Made by a program: the position numbers and the translations under genes. The notes beneath the pieces were generated by a model. It was not told the DNA's origin. It made no database searches and saw only the letters and a list, made by a program, of their open reading frames with translations. A DNA stretch of 28,668 nucleotides from Spirochaetales bacterium (lineage in GTDB: Bacteria; Spirochaetota; Spirochaetia; SZUA-6; DRHE01), in assembly GCA_016935715.1 (NCBI GenBank), contig JAFGQJ010000229.1, positions 1 through 28,668 on the forward strand, in the 5' to 3' direction. Below, piece by piece: positions 23,186-28,668 of this stretch; position 1 is the first letter of the stretch; every line of letters begins with the position of its first letter.

Positions 23186-24032
23186 TCGGCTCCCCCGCCC
23201 AGTTGAGCTTGCTCCGCAACACCTCGTAGAAGTTCCTCTTGTTGGACTGGATGATGAAGGTATGCTTCTCCGATCTGGTGAAGACGATCCGATCTTTCGG
23301 CTCCAGGTGGCAGACCTCCTTTCCGTCGACCACCAGGACGATCTCCGCGCGCTGGATTTCCTCCACCTCCAGCTCGCACCCTTCGCCTGCCGGGATAACG
23401 ATGGGCCGGTTGGACAGCGTGAAGGGACAGATCGGATTCAGGATGAAGGCGTCCATCTCCGGATGCAGAATGGGGCCGCCCGCAGACATGGAGTATGCCG
23501 TCGAGCCCGTGGGGGTGGCCACGATGAGTCCGTCCGCCCGGTAGCGGGCCACGTAGGTGCCGGAAAGGTGGACACGCAGGGCGATGATCCGGGAGATATG
23601 CCCGGCCCGTACCACCGCATCGTTCAAGCCGCTGAAGCGCTGCAGCACCCGCCGGTCCCGGTGCACCTCCGCTTCGAACATGATGCGTCTGCTCACCGCG
23701 AGGCGGCCTTCCAGGTAGTCCCTCAAGGCATCCGCCCATTCGCTCCTGGATATCTCGGTGATGAAACCGAAATCCCCCAGATTGACCGCCAGGATCGGGA
23801 CATTGCTGCCGGCCAGGCAGCGGGCTCCGTACAGCAGGGTGCCGTCGCCGCCCAGCGTGATGGCCAGGTCCGTTTCCATCGGCGGGCAGGGAGTCTTCCT
23901 CTCATCCACGAGGATCGTTTGCACCTCTACCGCCAGGCTGCGAAGATGCTCTTCCACTTCTCCGAGCAGGGAAACCGCCTCCTCCTTAAGAGAATTAACG
24001 ACGATAATGGCTCTCTGAATTCTGTTTTTCAA
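23178..24032 (-). CDS. nadK: NAD kinase
   Basis: Phosphorylates NAD to NADP. Family motifs: the catalytic GGDGTLL (61-67 from this start), VNLGDFGFITE, LNDAVV in place of the more usual LNE, and ADGLIVATPTGSTAYSMSAGGPI, followed by the C-terminal beta domain. The frame is open to a GTG at 24101 inside the degT-like gene. The TTG at 24032 gives a family-like start (KNRIQRAIIVVNS) and follows the AT-rich promoter at 24049-24077, from which a transcript could not include the GTG. The ribosome site is only AGAAAAGA, so the start is uncertain; length is 284 from TTG and 307 from GTG. It is coupled to recN downstream. Confidence 0.95.
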   Translation of the reverse strand: MKNRIQRAIIVVNSLKEEAVSLLGEVEEHLRSLAVEVQTILVDERKTPCPPMETDLAITLGGDGTLLYGARCLAGSNVPILAVNLGDFGFITEISRSEWADALRDYLEGRLAVSRRIMFEAEVHRDRRVLQRFSGLNDAVVRAGHISRIIALRVHLSGTYVARYRADGLIVATPTGSTAYSMSAGGPILHPEMDAFILNPICPFTLSNRPIVIPAGEGCELEVEEIQRAEIVLVVDGKEVCHLEPKDRIVFTRSEKHTFIIQSNKRNFYEVLRSKLNWAGEPNA

Positions 24033-24048
24033 ATCTTTTCTAATTTCG

Positions 24049-24077
24049 ACTATAGCGATTCCTCGGTAACCGATCAA
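24049..24077 (-). promoter_or_regulatory. Promoter for nadK-recN
   Basis: On the minus strand TTGATC (24077-24072), a 17-base spacer and TATAGT (24054-24049). The -35 box includes the TGA stop of the degT-like gene. Transcription would start near 24042, only about ten bases before the TTG chosen for nadK. Confidence 0.55.
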
Positions 24078-25120
24078 GGAAGAGTGCTCAGGACCTTGCA
24101 CATCAGCTGGACATCTTTCCTGCCCAGGGAGGGATACAGCGGAAAGAGCAGGCCGCGCCAGAGCAGCTGCTGTGCCCGGGGGAAAGCTGCCCCCGCGCCG
24201 GCTCCCCCGGCTGCTCCCCGAGCGCCCTCCTCCACCGCCGCGGCGGCGTTCGTGAAGGCTGCCTCGGCCTGGATTCCCCGTTTCTCTGCGTAGCGCCTGA
24301 CATCGGGTCTTCCATCCTTTACCAGGATTGGAAAGGTGAAATCGACGCCTTCACCCTCCCCCAGCAGGGGGCTGTGTCGGGAGCGCAGCAGGGCATCACG
24401 GAACAGCCGGCCGATTTCGCTGCGTTTGTGCAGGAACCGGGACAGCTCGCGTACCTGGCTGAGGCCCAGGGCGGCATTCATATCAGGAAGCAGCTGCCCG
24501 GCATACCCGCCGGCTGCCAGTTCCTTCAACGGTCTGACCATCCTGCGCTCCTGTGTAAAAACCGCCCCCCCGCACCCGGCGGTGATCAACCCGCCCGGGG
24601 CCAGGGACGCAACCGCGGCACGGCCCCGGCTGCCGCAGGGCCGCCCTCCCCACGCTCCCCCCACTGCCTCGGTAACATCTTCGATGACCGGAACGCCGAG
24701 CTCGAATATCTCCTCCCCCTTCGGCATCGATCCCAGGGTGTAGTACAGGACGATCGCCTTCACGTCGACACGCGCAGGCCTCCTCAGCGAATCCGCGGCC
24801 AGGAGCACCCCCTCGGGCTCCACGTCGGCCACCACGGCCCGCAAGCCCCGCGATTCGATGATCTGCAGATACTGTCTCGGGGTCAGGGCGGAGATGAGCA
24901 CCCCGTCGCCCTGCTGCAGACCGAGCAGATCGAAGGCGCAGTGGATGCAGCCGGAGTAGCTCATCAGAGCGATGCCGCCCGCGGCTCCCAGCGTTTTGCC
25001 CAGCGCGGCTGCGAACTCCTGATTGAGAGGCCCGGGGGCGATCTGGTCGGAGACCAGACAGTTGAGAACGCTGTTGTAGTCTCTGCGGCGAAGGGTCGGT
25101 CGGGTCAGGGGGATGGGCAT
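24074..25120 (-). CDS. DegT/DnrJ/EryC1-family protein lacking the PLP lysine
   Basis: Fold-type I aminotransferase relative of 348 residues. The family pattern is clear: IPLTRPTLRRRDYNSVLN, DQIAPGPLNQEFAAALGKTLG, the PLP-phosphate region SYSGCIHCAFDLLGLQQGDGVL, VIEDVTEAVGG with the Asp148 that would pair with the pyridine nitrogen, and LPDMNAALGLSQV. The catalytic loop, which normally reads like SFHxxKxLTxGEGG, is SLAPGGLITAGCGG, so the Schiff-base lysine is replaced by glycine near residue 177. A low-complexity Ala/Gly stretch (about 290-315) replaces a normally conserved segment. Aminotransferase activity is therefore unlikely; a binding, regulatory or altered catalytic role is inferred. 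The ATG has AAGGA six bases upstream. Its own promoter and nadK's promoter lie on either side. Confidence 0.85.
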   Translation of the reverse strand: MPIPLTRPTLRRRDYNSVLNCLVSDQIAPGPLNQEFAAALGKTLGAAGGIALMSYSGCIHCAFDLLGLQQGDGVLISALTPRQYLQIIESRGLRAVVADVEPEGVLLAADSLRRPARVDVKAIVLYYTLGSMPKGEEIFELGVPVIEDVTEAVGGAWGGRPCGSRGRAAVASLAPGGLITAGCGGAVFTQERRMVRPLKELAAGGYAGQLLPDMNAALGLSQVRELSRFLHKRSEIGRLFRDALLRSRHSPLLGEGEGVDFTFPILVKDGRPDVRRYAEKRGIQAEAAFTNAAAAVEEGARGAAGGAGAGAAFPRAQQLLWRGLLFPLYPSLGRKDVQLMCKVLSTLP

Positions 25121-25140
25121 ACTGTTTCCTTGGTGGTTGA

Positions 25141-25169
25141 AGAATAGGAGGTTCTGTCTATTTTTTCAA
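25141..25169 (-). promoter_or_regulatory. Promoter for the degT-like gene
   Basis: On the minus strand TTGAAA (25169-25164), a 17-base spacer and TATTCT (25146-25141). The -35 box includes the TGA stop codon of pcm. Transcription would begin near 25134, about 14 bases before the ATG. Confidence 0.5.
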
Positions 25170-25819
25170 TATCCCCGTGCTTTCTGCACCAGGGGAACGA
25201 AGCGGCAGCCGATGCTCTCCCGGGTGTCCAGGCGGTTCCCGATCCTGCGCACGACCATCAGGGTCTGATAGTTGCGGCTGTCCCCGACGGGGATCACCAG
25301 GATCCCGTTGTCGCCCAGCTGCGCCGTAAGGGGGCGCGGAACGGAAGGCGCGGCCGCCGCCACCAGGATCCGGTCGTACGGGGCGTGCTCGGGCCAGCCT
25401 GCCGACCCGTCGCCGCTGCGATAGCGGATGTTCGTGTAGCCGAGCTCCTCGAGCAGTCTCCGGGAGCGCTCGAGCAGCTCAGGGACCAGCTCCACCGTGT
25501 AAACCTCTGCAGCCAGCTCGGCCAGGACCGCCGTCTGGTAGCCGCTGCCGGTGCCGATCTCCAGGCACCTTTCGATGCCCAGCAACCGAAGCTCCTCGCT
25601 CATCAGGGCAACCATGTAAGGCTGGGAGATCGTCTGGCCGTGGCCGATCGAAAGGGGAAAATCGCCGTAGGCTTCGAAGGCGCTCGTTCCCGAGACGAAA
25701 CGGTGCCTGGGGATGCGGGACATCGCCTCGAGCACCCCCTCATCGTGGATGCCCCGGGCCTGGATCTGCGTCCTCACCATTCGTTTTGCCTGGCGGTTTT
25801 CCGGATAGGAGATCTTCAC
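25166..25819 (-). CDS. pcm: Protein-L-isoaspartate O-methyltransferase
   Basis: Repairs isoaspartyl residues in ageing proteins by SAM-dependent methylation. It shows the PCM-specific N-terminus RMVRTQIQARGIHDEGVLEAM and IPRHRFV, then the substrate motif IGHGQTISQPYMVALM, SAM motif I CLEIGTGSGYQTAVLAELA, YTVELVPEL, and APYDRILVAAAAPSVPRPL, with LVIPVG near the end. The length of 217 is typical. The frame is open far upstream, but that part overlaps uspA. The GTG at 25819 gives the natural start eight bases after the uspA stop, though without a clear ribosome site. An ATG at 25780 with AGG upstream would shorten it by 13 residues. Coupling to uspA fits a stress or stationary-phase role. Confidence 0.94.
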   Translation of the reverse strand: MKISYPENRQAKRMVRTQIQARGIHDEGVLEAMSRIPRHRFVSGTSAFEAYGDFPLSIGHGQTISQPYMVALMSEELRLLGIERCLEIGTGSGYQTAVLAELAAEVYTVELVPELLERSRRLLEELGYTNIRYRSGDGSAGWPEHAPYDRILVAAAAPSVPRPLTAQLGDNGILVIPVGDSRNYQTLMVVRRIGNRLDTRESIGCRFVPLVQKARGY

Positions 25820-25827
25820 GATGCGGG

Positions 25828-26679
25828 TCAGTAGACGATCAGCACAGGCAGGGGACTCTTGCGCAGCAGATGGACCGTGGTGGAGCCCAGGATGTAATCC
25901 CGGATCTTGTGGGTACCGTGAGATCCGATCAGCAGGAGATCGGCACCCTCCCGCTCGGCCACCTCCAGGACCGTGTCGATCGGGGAGCCGGTCTCCGTGA
26001 TCAGACGGTGGTCGATGGCGTGCTTGTTCAGATACCTGTGCTCCCGTTCGGTCAGGCCCTTCTCCTCCTCGCTGGACAGCACCAGGAACTCTTTCCAGAA
26101 GCATTCGAAGGCGTTCACGCAGAACTGCAGGGCCCGTTCGGCTGCGGGGGAGCCGTCGTAGGGGAACAGGACCTTTTCGGGCAGCCGGAAGGCCCCGGGG
26201 CAGGCCATGACCGGCCGCGGGGAGGAACGCACCACGTCTTCAGCGGTGGATCCTACGATGGTGCGGGCAAAGCGTGCATTTTCGCCCCTCTGTCCGATGA
26301 ACAGCAGGTCCCCGGAGCGGCACTCCTCCGCCAGGACCTGGGACGGCAGGCCTTCGCGCCGGATCGCGGCGAAGGGAATCTTCTTCTCCTTGCAGCTGGC
26401 CTCGATATTGCCCAGAACCGCCGTGGCGAAGCTCTCCAGGTCCTTTTTTATCTTGGCATAGAAGCTCTTCATCTCCGGGTCGGGCGGGACATAGGTTCTG
26501 GCAAAGGCATAGTCGAAGTGGCCGGTGGCGTAGATGATGGGAAGCTCGGTTTTTCTGGAATCGATCACGAAAACGGCCTTGAGCTCACAGCCCAGCCTGG
26601 ATGCGAAATGCTCCGCGTACCGGAAAGCCGACAGAGAGTAATCAGAACCGTCGATACCCACAACAACCTGACCGATCAA
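25828..26679 (-). CDS. Tandem-domain universal stress protein (UspA)
   Basis: Cytoplasmic protein of 283 residues with two Usp domains, about 1-162 and 166-283. Both keep the ATP-binding signature G-x2-G-x9-G-S/T: GQRGENARFARTIVGST (129-145) and GSHGTHKIRDYILGST (252-267). The first domain starts VVVGIDGSDYS and the second VLFPYDGSPAAERAL. ATP-binding tandem Usp proteins are usually induced by starvation, oxidative stress or hypoxia. The TTG start has a strong GGAGGAGG six bases upstream, and no ATG is available. The ribbon-helix-helix regulator gene is 48 bases upstream and pcm follows eight bases later, suggesting a stress-response operon. Confidence 0.93.
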   Translation of the reverse strand: MIGQVVVGIDGSDYSLSAFRYAEHFASRLGCELKAVFVIDSRKTELPIIYATGHFDYAFARTYVPPDPEMKSFYAKIKKDLESFATAVLGNIEASCKEKKIPFAAIRREGLPSQVLAEECRSGDLLFIGQRGENARFARTIVGSTAEDVVRSSPRPVMACPGAFRLPEKVLFPYDGSPAAERALQFCVNAFECFWKEFLVLSSEEEKGLTEREHRYLNKHAIDHRLITETGSPIDTVLEVAEREGADLLLIGSHGTHKIRDYILGSTTVHLLRKSPLPVLIVY

Positions 26680-26727
26680 TTCGTTCCTCCTCCCGCGCTT
26701 GCAGCTCCTGTCCTCGTTTTGGGCTTG

Positions 26728-26931
26728 TCAGCGCCTGGTTTTCTTTTCCGGCTTCCGATCCGACGCGTAGCGCTGATCCTTGGCATGGAGCTTGGACACC
26801 TTGTACTGCTTGATCAGCATCGTGAGAGCTTCATTGACCGCTTCGGTTCGGTCGTGATAGAAGCCTTCCTGAATCATTTCATCTATCTCTTCGAGGAGAT
26901 ACGTCGAGGTTTCTACGTAGGTTCGTGACAC
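26728..26931 (-). CDS. Ribbon-helix-helix (CopG/Arc-like) DNA-binding protein
   Basis: Short protein of 67 residues. The first 45 match a ribbon-helix-helix fold: a strand SRTYVETSTYLLEEIDEM, then GFYHDRTEAVNEALTMLIKQY, where the turn before the second helix carries the usual S/T-E-A motif (RTEAVNEAL). A lysine/arginine-rich tail follows (SDRKPEKKTRR). The frame is open to 26991, but a GTG at 26931 has GGAGG eight bases upstream, lies about 27 bases after the predicted transcription start, and begins right at the domain. It probably binds DNA as a dimer, perhaps its own promoter. No toxin gene is adjacent; uspA follows, so it is more likely a regulator of the stress operon than an antitoxin. 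Confidence 0.8.
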   Translation of the reverse strand: MSRTYVETSTYLLEEIDEMIQEGFYHDRTEAVNEALTMLIKQYKVSKLHAKDQRYASDRKPEKKTRR

Positions 26932-26962
26932 CTTGTTCGCCTCCTGACGAGTTTTCATCTTT

Positions 26963-26991
26963 ATTGTAATCCTTAGGGTTCGCGCCTGCAA
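26963..26991 (-). promoter_or_regulatory. Promoter for the RHH-uspA-pcm genes
   Basis: On the minus strand TACAAT (26968-26963) is a good -10 box, preceded after 17 bases by TTGCAG (26991-26986), a weak -35. It lies in the short gap after the nucleosidase-like gene. Transcription would start near 26956, leaving a leader of about 25 bases with GGAGG before the GTG at 26931. Confidence 0.45.
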
Positions 26992-27004
26992 GGCATCGGG
27001 GATT

Positions 27005-27784
27005 TCAGGGGAGCACGGACCGGGGCAGCAGGTCCAGGGAGGCGGGATCGAGCTTCTGCCAGCACTCGAGAAAGTGGTCGAACCAGCCGTACTCGGCCAG
27101 AACCTGTATGTACCTATACAGCTGTCTGGCCTGCTTCTTCAGGTTCGCGCGGAAATCCTTCAACGCCTCTTCGTCTCCCCGATCGGTGACGATGCGTACA
27201 CTCAACGGCGGAATCCGGTTCTTCAAGGCCCCTACGAACACGCCGGCGGTTTCCCAGTTGGCTCCCGACGCCTGGCAGAGGCTGTAGAGAGCTTCCCGCA
27301 TCTCCTGGGACTGAATCAGCAGCTCCCCGCAGGCCTGGTTGCCCACCTGCACCTGGAAGCTCTCCGTGCTGCCGGTCTCCCCGGCCTCCCTCAGGAGCGC
27401 TTCCCTCTCGGCGGAGTGCAGCATCGACAGGGCCGAGGGAAGCTTCATCTCCGGAATCATCTTGGAGGGGAAGAGGCCGCCGCCGATGTCGTACTCGTAG
27501 CACTCCCGGCAGACGATCAGCTGACCGACGAAGGCGCCCGGTGCAGTGCCGGCGCAGGAACCGGTGTCGACGACCAGCTGCGGTGCGCAGCTCATACAGC
27601 CTGCCGCTGTCGCTGCCGCCGCCCTGGCCTTTGCCGGCCCGCTTTCGACGGCCAGCACATCGATGTTGCCTGCGCTCCCCCTGGCCGAGCGGCACCCGGA
27701 AACGGGTCTTGCGTCCCGCAGTGACAGGATCTCCCTGCAGGCATTGAACTCGGGCGGGAGCGGACAGATCATAAGGAGCTTCAC
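27005..27784 (-). CDS. Nucleoside phosphorylase/nucleosidase superfamily protein
   Basis: Resembles the PNP_UDP_1 family (MTA/SAH nucleosidase, futalosine hydrolase and relatives). The start KLLMICPLPPEFNACREIL matches the N-terminal strand with a Glu in the place of the catalytic-loop Glu. A central VVDTGSCAGTAPG replaces the usual GxAGG strand. NWETAGVFVGAL carries the ribose-binding Glu of the ME motif, and VRIVTDRGDEEALKDF carries the general-acid Asp of the SD motif. An active N-glycosidase or phosphorylase is therefore plausible, but the substrate cannot be named. It has extra C-terminal helices (HFLECWQKLDPASL). The frame opens at TTG 27802; GTG 27784 gives the more natural start, but neither has a good ribosome site. 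Confidence 0.75.
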   Translation of the reverse strand: MKLLMICPLPPEFNACREILSLRDARPVSGCRSARGSAGNIDVLAVESGPAKARAAAATAAGCMSCAPQLVVDTGSCAGTAPGAFVGQLIVCRECYEYDIGGGLFPSKMIPEMKLPSALSMLHSAEREALLREAGETGSTESFQVQVGNQACGELLIQSQEMREALYSLCQASGANWETAGVFVGALKNRIPPLSVRIVTDRGDEEALKDFRANLKKQARQLYRYIQVLAEYGWFDHFLECWQKLDPASLDLLPRSVLP

Positions 27785-27821
27785 GCGGACATTCTTGCAC
27801 AATCCGTGATTGTTTTCCAGT

Positions 27822-27849
27822 TCGTCGCGGTTGGCTCGTCGCGGTTGGC
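27822..27849. repeat. Perfect 14-bp tandem duplication TCGTCGCGGTTGGC
   Basis: Two identical, directly adjacent 14-base copies (27822-27835 and 27836-27849) in the gap between the divergent nucleosidase-like and MFS genes. It could be a binding site for a regulator of either gene, or a recent slippage duplication. No clear promoter could be assigned in this gap, although TATTGTGATAGGAT near 27877-27890 may hold a -10 for the MFS gene. Confidence 0.8.
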
Positions 27850-27897
27850 CCTCACATGGGTTCAGCTGCTGTCGAATATTGTGATAGGATCTCCTTC

Positions 27898-28668
27898 ATG
27901 GCAGCCAAATTGGAAGCCCGGGAGCTGGAGCAGAGAAGAACACAGGCCTACGGATACGCGGTCTGTATCGCGATATTCCTCAGCTATCTGCTGGTCTACT
28001 TTCACCGGGTGAGCCCGGCGGTCCTGGCCCTCGACATGCAGCGGGCTTTCCGGATCGAAGGAGCCCTTCTCGGGATGCTCGGCTCCGCCTATTTCTACCC
28101 CTATGCGCTCATGCAGCTGCCGGTGGGTGTACTGGTGGACTCCTGGGGGGCCAGAAAAACGGTATCCTCGTTTCTCCTGTTGGCCGCCGCAGGCTCGCTG
28201 CTGATGGGACTCACGGAAAACATCGCCGTGGCCATTGCCGGTCGCCTGCTGATCGGCGTCGGCGTATCCGCCGTGTTCGTCTCCAACTTCAAGCTGCTTT
28301 CCGAGTGGTTCGAGCCGAAACGGATGGCGATGCTGGGAGGGCTGTTCATGATGGTGGGTGGAATCGGCGTCTTCACGGCCAGCATCCCGCTTGCAGTCTT
28401 GAGCAACACTCTTGGCTGGAACTGGACCCTGATCTGCGTGGGGATCCTCTCCGTACTGATGTCTGCCCTGGTGTTCCTTGTTGTTCGCGATCGGCCTTCG
28501 GAAAAAGGCTGGCCGGATCTCTCCCGGCACTTCGAAACCCCAGCCGGGACTTCGCCGGGGACTTCACCGTTCGCGGGCATCCCCGAGGTGCTGTCTTCCT
28601 GGCGTTTCTGGCCGCTGGCGCTGTGGGCGGGGCTCAACATCGGCGTTACCTTCTCCCTGGGAAGCATG
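27898..28668 (+). CDS. Major facilitator superfamily transporter, 3' end beyond window
   Basis: The first 257 residues of a polytopic membrane transporter are visible and the frame runs off the right edge. A charged N-terminus (MAAKLEARELEQRRTQAYGYAV) leads into TM1 (CIAIFLSYLLVYFHRVSPAVLALDM). The MFS loop 2-3 signature appears as PVGVLVDSWGARKTV. Four further hydrophobic segments follow, and a cytoplasmic loop starts near VRDRPSEKGWPDL, so about six or seven of twelve helices are present. The ATG has AGGA eight bases upstream. The YFHRVSPAVLALDM start is shared by a group of uncharacterised spirochaetal and other bacterial MFS proteins as I remember them, so the substrate is unknown. It is divergent from the nucleosidase-like gene; nucleoside or base transport is an attractive guess but unsupported. 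Confidence 0.9.
   Translation, partial: MAAKLEARELEQRRTQAYGYAVCIAIFLSYLLVYFHRVSPAVLALDMQRAFRIEGALLGMLGSAYFYPYALMQLPVGVLVDSWGARKTVSSFLLLAAAGSLLMGLTENIAVAIAGRLLIGVGVSAVFVSNFKLLSEWFEPKRMAMLGGLFMMVGGIGVFTASIPLAVLSNTLGWNWTLICVGILSVLMSALVFLVVRDRPSEKGWPDLSRHFETPAGTSPGTSPFAGIPEVLSSWRFWPLALWAGLNIGVTFSLGSM

Noticed and set aside
24180..24260. Frameshift suspected in the Ala/Gly-rich part of the degT-like gene
   Set aside because: Family-like sequence (LLWRGLLFPLYPSL) resumes in the same frame after the low-complexity stretch, so a simple frameshift is unlikely.
25820..26104. Upstream extension of the pcm frame into uspA
   Set aside because: The extension has an arginine/glycine-rich translation without homology features, and uspA clearly occupies this stretch in another frame.
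26728..26931. Toxin-antitoxin system based on the RHH protein
   Set aside because: Neither neighbour looks like a toxin (RelE, VapC, MazF): one is a nucleosidase-like protein and the other UspA.

Overview
The window is about 28.7 kb of GC-rich bacterial chromosome that is almost all coding. I count 31 protein genes, two of them cut by the window edges. I see no rRNA, tRNA, insertion sequence, prophage or CRISPR array, and no gene-free stretch longer than about 250 bases. The gene order mraZ-rsmH-ftsL-murF-mraY-ftsW-ftsQ-ftsA-ftsZ, running on into xerD-dprA-topA-xerC, together with DUF1820, STAS, GH57 and DUF4912 genes, suggests a spirochaete (Spirochaetota), probably a free-living high-GC one. 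That assignment rests on gene order and protein resemblance from memory, not on a search.

Region 1 (1-14,104, minus strand) reads as one long operon. It starts at a promoter in front of mraZ that carries two MraZ-box-like repeats. It encodes the transcription regulator and 16S rRNA methylase (mraZ, rsmH), late peptidoglycan precursor synthesis (murF, mraY), the septal machinery (ftsL, ftsW, ftsQ, ftsA, ftsZ), a TPR lipoprotein, and chromosome-maintenance genes (xerD, dprA, topA, xerC). Genes overlap or lie within 16 bases of each other, except for an 86-base gap between ftsA and ftsZ that contains a strong hairpin. The ftsI, murE, murD, murG, murC and ddl genes found in many dcw clusters are absent here.

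Region 2 (14,105-14,938, plus strand) is a divergent pair, a DUF1820 protein and a STAS-domain protein, behind a promoter whose -35 box touches a dyad. Region 3 (14,948-20,094, minus strand) holds a GH57 glucan-branching-type enzyme with its DUF4912 neighbour, preceded by a methyltransferase, a secreted M23 peptidase and a membrane-anchored predicted beta-propeller protein. Region 4 is cytidine deaminase (plus strand), with an extended -10 promoter. It converges on region 5 (20,587-27,784, minus strand): a nucleosidase-like protein, a ribbon-helix-helix regulator, a double UspA protein, protein-isoaspartate methyltransferase, a DegT-like protein without the PLP lysine, NAD kinase, RecN and a helical protein of unknown function. 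Region 6 is the start of a major-facilitator transporter (plus strand) running off the right edge.

The most interesting items are the DegT-like pseudo-enzyme next to nadK-recN, the putative GH57/DUF4912 partnership, the repeated use of a TTGA that serves as both stop codon and -35 box, and the dyad in the mraZ/DUF1820 divergent region. About half of the genes appear to use GTG or TTG starts, so several starts given here were decided by ribosome binding sites rather than by the longest frame.
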